Assembly (NCBI GenBank): GCA_003243455.1
Contig: QFQS01000003.1
Location: 62,001 to 126,000 of the forward strand
Direction: 5' to 3'
Source: Cereibacter sphaeroides
GTDB lineage: Bacteria; Pseudomonadota; Alphaproteobacteria; Rhodobacterales; Rhodobacteraceae
Length of the DNA: 64,000 bases
The notes beneath the pieces are model-generated. The model was not told where the DNA came from. It was given only the letters and a program-made list of their open reading frames with translations, and searched no databases. Position numbers and translations under genes: made by a program. Of this stretch, positions 60,059 through 64,000 are shown one piece after another (the first letter of the stretch is position 1; each line of letters opens with the position of its first letter).

Positions 60059-60828
60059 CATGTCCGGCGTTGTTCGTGGTCCAGCCGCTGCCGCGCCACC
60101 GCCTCGTTCCGCTCGGCGCGTTGCTGGGCCGCCAGGGCGTTCTCGACAAAGCTCAGATGCGCGGTCACGGCTGCCCGTGCTGCCGCAGGGTTGCGGGCCT
60201 GAAGCGCGGTATTGATCGCCCGATGCTGATCCAGCAGCGCCTCTCGCGTGGTGCGTTGGCGGAATAGAATCTGCCGATTGTAGAACACGCCTTCGCGCAG
60301 CAGGTCGAACATGGACCGCATCATGTGCAGCATGATCACGTTATGGCTGGCCTCGATGATCGCCATGTGGAACTCGGCATCCAGCCGCGCCTCGTCCTTT
60401 GGGCTGCGATGGGCATGGGCGGCCTCCATCTTGACAAAGATCGCATCCACCACGCGCAGGTCGGTATCCGACCCGACCATTGCCGCACGTTCGGCTGCCA
60501 ACCCCTCCATGTCGCGGCGAAAGGCGATATAGTCGAACACCGCCTCGTCATGCGTGGCGAACAGGCCGACCAGCGCAGGCGCAAAGGCCGATCCCAGAAC
60601 CTCGGCGACATAGATGCCCGCGCCTGCCCGCGTCACCAGCAGGCCGCGTTCCTGCAACTCTGCCACCGCATCGCGCAGTGAGGGGCGAGAGACGCCAAGC
60701 CGCTCCGACAATTCCCGCTCGGGCGGCAGTTGCTCGCCCGGCCGCAGGATGCCGCGCAGGATCAGAAGCTCGATCTGCCGCACCACTGACTGGGCAAGCT
60801 TTTCCGTCTGAACCTTCTCGAACGGCAT
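60058..60828 (-). CDS. FadR/PdhR-type GntR transcriptional regulator
   Basis: A 256-residue GntR-family regulator of the FadR/FCD branch. The N-terminal winged helix contains GEQLPPERELSERLGVSRPS then LRDAVAELQERGLLVTRAGA. The all-helical FCD domain has metal/ligand positions in ARLDAEFHMAIIEASHN and DQHRAINTALQARNPAAARA. The pattern fits lactate/pyruvate-type regulators but the ligand is unknown. ATG 60828 (MPFEKVQTEKLAQ) was chosen; a palindromic operator lies just upstream. Confidence 0.88.
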   Translation of the reverse strand: MPFEKVQTEKLAQSVVRQIELLILRGILRPGEQLPPERELSERLGVSRPSLRDAVAELQERGLLVTRAGAGIYVAEVLGSAFAPALVGLFATHDEAVFDYIAFRRDMEGLAAERAAMVGSDTDLRVVDAIFVKMEAAHAHRSPKDEARLDAEFHMAIIEASHNVIMLHMMRSMFDLLREGVFYNRQILFRQRTTREALLDQHRAINTALQARNPAAARAAVTAHLSFVENALAAQQRAERNEAVARQRLDHEQRRT

Positions 60829-60844
60829 GGGGAAACTCCGCGAT

Positions 60845-60863
60845 TGGTCAGTTTCTATGACCA
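60845..60863 (-). promoter_or_regulatory. FadR/GntR-type operator
   Basis: TGGTCA and TGACCA are perfect inverted arms separated by 7 bp, 17 bp upstream of the regulator's ATG. TGGT-n-ACCA palindromes are typical of FadR-branch regulators, so autoregulation is likely. Confidence 0.65.
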
Positions 60864-60883
60864 CGCGGCACCGATCTCAATGA

Positions 60884-60913
60884 AAAAGGCCGGGCGCAGT
60901 GGCCCGGCCTTTT
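60884..60913. terminator. intrinsic terminator of the OmpA-family gene
   Basis: AAAAGGCCGGGC and GCCCGGCCTTTT form a 12-bp stem with a six-base loop. Flanking A and T runs make it functional for the leftward OmpA-family gene, whose stop is 20 bp away. It also insulates the GntR promoter. Confidence 0.88.
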
Positions 60914-60932
60914 GCAATCCGGTCGTTCCGCC

Positions 60933-61589
60933 TCAGTTCGTCGGGCGGATGATGATATCGACGCGGCGGTTCAGCGCGCGACCCTCGGGTGTCAGGTTCG
61001 ACGCGATCGGGAAGTCCTCGCCACGCCCAAAAGCAACGATCCGCGCATTCGGGACACCGTTTGCACGCAGCTGGTTCGCCACCGAATTGGCGCGACGCTG
61101 CGACAGATCCTGGTTGAAGGCGGCGGTGCCGGTGTTGTCGGTATGGCCCGCGATCTCGATGGTCGAGTTCGGGTAGTTCAACAGGTTCGTCGCCACCGCG
61201 TTCAGGTCGCGCTGCAGGTCGGGTCGCAGCGTCGCGCTGTTCGTCTCGAACAGGATGTCTTGCGGCATGGTCACGGTCAGCGAGTTGCCGTTGTTCACGA
61301 TCTTGGTCTGGTTCGACACGCTGCCCTGCAGGTCTGCCGCCTGACGGTCGAAAGCGTTGCCGATGGCTCCGCCCACAACGCCGCCCAGGACCGCGCCTGT
61401 GGCGGCTTGCAGCAGGCGACTGTCACCGCTGGCGTTGGCACCAAGCGCCGCACCCAGGATCGCGCCAGAGGCCGCGCCGGCGGTCGCGTTGCGGCCAAGG
61501 TTGCCGCTGCCGCCCTGCATGTTGGGCTGACAGGCGGAAAGCATAAGGATCGCGACTGATGCCAGGACGATCGGGGTCTTGAAGGTCAT
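60933..61589 (-). CDS. OmpA-family outer-membrane lipoprotein
   Basis: A 218-residue lipoprotein. The signal peptide ends in the lipobox LSAC (after MTFKTPIVLASVAILM). A Gly/Ala-rich segment (AGAASGAILGAALGANASGD and GAVLGGVVGGAIGNAF) resembles the YMGG/glycine-zipper region. The OmpA C-terminal peptidoglycan-binding domain has IAGHTDNTGTAAFNQDLSQR and RANSVANQLRANGVPNARIV, with the binding Asp and Arg (ALNRRVDIII). ATG 61589 was chosen; ATG 61601 is possible. A 10-bp hairpin lies in the 5' leader. Confidence 0.9.
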   Translation of the reverse strand: MTFKTPIVLASVAILMLSACQPNMQGGSGNLGRNATAGAASGAILGAALGANASGDSRLLQAATGAVLGGVVGGAIGNAFDRQAADLQGSVSNQTKIVNNGNSLTVTMPQDILFETNSATLRPDLQRDLNAVATNLLNYPNSTIEIAGHTDNTGTAAFNQDLSQRRANSVANQLRANGVPNARIVAFGRGEDFPIASNLTPEGRALNRRVDIIIRPTN

Positions 61590-61610
61590 CTGCTGCCTCA
61601 TAGAAGTTAC

Positions 61611-61638
61611 GGCTCACGCCTTGGTTTTGGCGTGAGCC
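61611..61638 (-). promoter_or_regulatory. 5'-leader hairpin of the OmpA-family gene
   Basis: GGCTCACGCC and GGCGTGAGCC form a perfect 10-bp stem around an eight-base loop, ending 9-21 bp upstream of the candidate start codons. On the transcribed strand TGCTATAG immediately precedes it and looks like a -10 box, so the hairpin could be at the very 5' end of the mRNA. It has no T-run, which argues against a terminator for the upstream repair gene. Confidence 0.55.
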
Positions 61639-61689
61639 TATAGCAACCTTTGTGCCGCAGATACAGTCCCCCGCGCGGGGAAGCGCCGA

Positions 61690-62547
61690 TCACGATGCCG
61701 CGCGGATGCCTTCACCCACATCGGCCCGCGCCGCCTCCCAGGCCAGCATCGCGCGCTTGACAGGCAGTCCCCAGTGATAGCCCGCCAGCGCGCCGGACTT
61801 GCGCAATGCCCGGTGACAGGGGATCAACCAGCTGATCGGGTTGCGCCCGACCGCCGTCCCGACAGCCCTGACCGCCGACGGATGCCCGATGGCATTGGCA
61901 ATCTCGGTATAGGTCGTGACATGGCCCGAGGGCACGCGCAGCAGCGCCTCCCAGACCTTGATCTGGAACGGCCCGCCCATCAGGTGCAACCGCGCCGTCC
62001 CGCTGCCAAAGGCCTCGGCGACCATCGGCGCGACGAACGCATCATCCTCGACGTAGCGCGCCTGCGGCCAGCGGCTTTTCAGGTCGTCCAGCGCCGCCTT
62101 GCGTCCACTTTCCTCGGTAAAGCCGATGCCGCAGATACCGCGCTCGGTCGCCATCACCAGCGCCTCGCCAAAGGGCGAAGGGAACAGGCCCCAGCGAATG
62201 GTCAGTCCCTTGCCGCCCTGCGCATAGTCGCCGGGGCTCATCGCCTCCCACCGCAGGAACAGGTCGTGCAGCCGCCCGCCACCTGACAGGCCAGAGGCGT
62301 GGGATGTCTCAAGCACCGTGAAGCGGTCGGCCAGCAGACGCCTCGCGTGGTCCAGCGTCAGGTATTGCTGATACCGCTTGGGGCTGACGCCCACCCATTG
62401 CGAAAAGACGCGCTGGAAATGCGCGGGGCTCATCCCCATGCGGGCGGCGAGATCGTCCAGCGTCATGCCCGGCCCGCCCTGGTCGATCTGATCCAGCGCG
62501 CGGGCAATGACGGCGTAGTGGTAGGGATCGCGTTGTGTCTCGGTCAT
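61690..62547 (-). CDS. AraC-type HTH fused to O6-methylguanine-DNA methyltransferase
   Basis: A 285-residue bifunctional DNA-repair protein. N-terminal AraC helix-turn-helix: MTLDDLAARMGMSPAHFQRV near residue 27. C-terminal suicide methyltransferase: active Cys in SWLIPCHRALRKSGALAGYH near 245, with VWEALLRVPSGHVTTYTEIA before it. The N-terminal zinc/methylphosphotriester Cys domain of Ada is missing, so it cannot be switched on the Ada way. ATG 62547 chosen by start of homology. Confidence 0.9.
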   Translation of the reverse strand: MTETQRDPYHYAVIARALDQIDQGGPGMTLDDLAARMGMSPAHFQRVFSQWVGVSPKRYQQYLTLDHARRLLADRFTVLETSHASGLSGGGRLHDLFLRWEAMSPGDYAQGGKGLTIRWGLFPSPFGEALVMATERGICGIGFTEESGRKAALDDLKSRWPQARYVEDDAFVAPMVAEAFGSGTARLHLMGGPFQIKVWEALLRVPSGHVTTYTEIANAIGHPSAVRAVGTAVGRNPISWLIPCHRALRKSGALAGYHWGLPVKRAMLAWEAARADVGEGIRAAS

Positions 62548-62666
62548 CGGATCATCTCCTTCGCCCCGCAATCTAGGGCCGCGCGGGCCGTGCTGCGACC
62601 CGAATTCTGCGGGTTTATCGCCCGGATCGCTTGCCAACCTGCCTGCCGCTTTGGCACAAGGCAGGC

Positions 62667-63311
62667 ATGGCGGCGCAGCTCGACTATTCCACGATCAAGA
62701 CGATCTTCACCCGCTTTCACGCGGCGGAACCCGAACCGAAGGGCGAACTGGAGCATCTGAACGCCTATACGCTTTTGGTCGCCGTGGCGCTTTCGGCGCA
62801 GGCAACGGATGCGGGCGTGAACAAGGCGACGCGAAGTCTGTTCGCGGTGGCCGACACGCCCGAAAAGATGCTGGCGCTGGGGGAAGAGGCGCTGACCACC
62901 CACATCAAGACGATCGGCCTTTACCGCAACAAGGCCAGGAATGTCATGCGGCTCAGCCAGTTGCTCATCGACGGTTTCGGGGGGCAGGTGCCTTCGTCTC
63001 GCGCCGCGCTGCAATCGCTGCCGGGCGTGGGGCGCAAGACGGCGAACGTGGTCCTGAACATGTGGTTCGGATACCCGGCGCAGGCCGTCGATACCCATGT
63101 TTTCCGCGTGGCGAACCGCACCGGGCTTGCACCCGGCAAATCGCCCGAGGCGGTCGAGGCGGCGCTCGAGGATCAGATCCCGGTCGAGTTCGCCCGCCAC
63201 GCCCACCACTGGCTGATCCTGCACGGCCGCTACACCTGCATCGCGCGGCGCCCGAAATGCCCCGCCTGCCTGATCCGCGATCTCTGCCCCTATGAGGACA
63301 AGACCCTATGA
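62667..63311 (+). CDS. nth: endonuclease III
   Basis: A 214-residue DNA glycosylase/AP lyase for oxidised pyrimidines. The helix-hairpin-helix is LQSLPGVGRKTANVVLNMWF, with the catalytic Lys in GRKTAN and Asp in VDTHVFRVANR. The C-terminal 4Fe-4S cluster is formed by CIARRPKCPACLIRDLC. ATG 62667 follows GGCAGGC and gives the family length. Its stop overlaps the start of the kinase gene by ATGA. Divergent from the AraC/MGMT repair gene, with 119 bp between them. Confidence 0.95.
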   Translation: MAAQLDYSTIKTIFTRFHAAEPEPKGELEHLNAYTLLVAVALSAQATDAGVNKATRSLFAVADTPEKMLALGEEALTTHIKTIGLYRNKARNVMRLSQLLIDGFGGQVPSSRAALQSLPGVGRKTANVVLNMWFGYPAQAVDTHVFRVANRTGLAPGKSPEAVEAALEDQIPVEFARHAHHWLILHGRYTCIARRPKCPACLIRDLCPYEDKTL

Positions 63312-64000
63312 AAACCTATAATGTCGTCGGCATCGGCAATGCCATCGTCGATGTTTTCTGCCCGGCCGATGACAGCTTCATCGAACTCATGGGCATCGAA
63401 AAGGGCATCATGCAGCTTGTCGAGCGCGAGCGGGGCGAGTTGCTGTATGGCGCAATGAAGGACCGCGTGCAGGCGCCGGGCGGATCGGTCGCCAATACGC
63501 TCGCGGGGCTTGGTAACCTCGGGCTGTCGACCGCTTTCATCGGGCGGGTGCATGACGATGCGCTGGGGCGGTTCTATGCGCGAAGCATGGCCGACAACGG
63601 AACCGATTTTCCCAACGCTCCGGTGCCGGGTGGTGAGTTGCCGACCTCACGCTCGATGATCTTCGTCTCGCCGGATGGCGAGCGGTCGATGAACACCTAC
63701 CTTGGCATTTCCTCGGAACTGGGCCCCGACGATGTTTCCGACAACGTGGCGGGCGGCGCGGAAATCCTGTTCCTCGAAGGCTATCTCTACGACAAACCCA
63801 AGGGCAAACAGGCGTTCGAGCGGGCGACGAAGCTGTGTCATGACGCGGGGGGCAAGGCCGGTATCGCGCTGTCGGACCCGTTCTGCGTCGACCGCCACCG
63901 TGGCGACTTCCGCCGTCTGGTGCGCGACCTGGATTACGTGATCGGCAACGAACAGGAATGGTGCTCGCTCTACCAGACCGACCTGTCCGGCGCTCTGGAA
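63308..64000 (+). CDS. adenosine kinase, PfkB family (3' end outside window)
   Basis: N-terminal 231 residues of a PfkB/ribokinase-family sugar kinase; the frame runs off the window. It starts MKTYNVVGIGNAIVDVFCPA, then APGGSVANTLAGLGNLGLST (substrate-binding PfkB-1 signature) and SRSMIFVSPDGERSMNTYLG, typical of the adenosine-kinase group. The GAGD catalytic motif lies beyond the window. ATG overlaps the nth stop. Predicted to phosphorylate adenosine to AMP; ribokinase-type activity on another nucleoside is possible. Confidence 0.85.
   Translation, partial: MKTYNVVGIGNAIVDVFCPADDSFIELMGIEKGIMQLVERERGELLYGAMKDRVQAPGGSVANTLAGLGNLGLSTAFIGRVHDDALGRFYARSMADNGTDFPNAPVPGGELPTSRSMIFVSPDGERSMNTYLGISSELGPDDVSDNVAGGAEILFLEGYLYDKPKGKQAFERATKLCHDAGGKAGIALSDPFCVDRHRGDFRRLVRDLDYVIGNEQEWCSLYQTDLSGALE

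Noticed and set aside
1..64000. CRISPR arrays, insertion sequences, prophage or toxin-antitoxin modules
   Set aside because: No regularly spaced repeats, transposase, integrase or small paired toxin/antitoxin genes were found on either strand.

Overview
The window is GC-rich bacterial chromosome, almost certainly from an alphaproteobacterium of the order Rhodobacterales (family Rhodobacteraceae, Paracoccus/Rhodobacter-like). Pointers are MipZ in place of Min proteins, separate b' and b ATP synthase stalk subunits in an F0 operon, a MatB-type malonyl-CoA synthetase, a DUF1127 protein, dense ATGA gene overlaps, and the order ffh / chorismate mutase / rpsP / rimM / trmD / rplS / rpmE. The placement is inferred from gene families and synteny. 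I see no phage, integrase, insertion sequence or CRISPR.

Layout. 1-2042: SixA-like phosphatase (cut by the window edge), Fe-S protein and argB, all overlapping on the minus strand. 2160-2891: SDR oxidoreductase. 2896-20852: an envelope-glycan-like locus. On the minus strand it has a GT4 glycosyltransferase and polysaccharide deacetylase, a complete peptide-type ABC importer, three glycosyltransferases, a 906-residue ABC-exporter-like protein whose nucleotide-binding motifs are all degenerate, and a stand-alone cyclic-nucleotide-binding protein. Divergent from these are a nucleotide-sugar dehydrogenase and a metallophosphoesterase. No end product can be named, and this is the best candidate here for an undescribed system.

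20833-28581: the rpmH-rnpA-yidD ... yidC-MOSC-engB housekeeping block, with an alpha/beta hydrolase, ttcA and a c-di-GMP phosphodiesterase interposed. 28840-32577: a TVP38-type membrane protein, a flavin disulfide reductase, an orphan histidine kinase and tRNA-Arg(ACG). 32633-36749: matB, mipZ and an AidB-like acyl-CoA dehydrogenase. 36858-44965: a long minus-strand translation and secretion block (ffh to rpmE) interrupted by five overlapping GNAT acetyltransferase genes. 45166-50255: DUF1127 protein, two LysR regulators, an endonuclease/exonuclease/phosphatase-fold membrane protein, glutathione peroxidase and a small glycosyltransferase; a 42-bp element is shared by the lysR start region and the region upstream of the DUF1127 gene. 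50312-55556: tetR with a palindromic operator, and an RND efflux adaptor/pump pair. 55631-57235: PEP-hydrolase-family protein, a broken NTF2-like gene and an ArsR regulator. 57462-60009: the F0 operon (atpI, a, c, b', b). 60058-64000: FadR-type regulator with an operator, OmpA-family lipoprotein, AraC/MGMT DNA repair protein, endonuclease III and the start of a PfkB-family adenosine kinase.

Most genes are ordinary housekeeping. Where upstream start codons were available, starts were chosen by ribosome-binding site, family start or overlap with the preceding stop.
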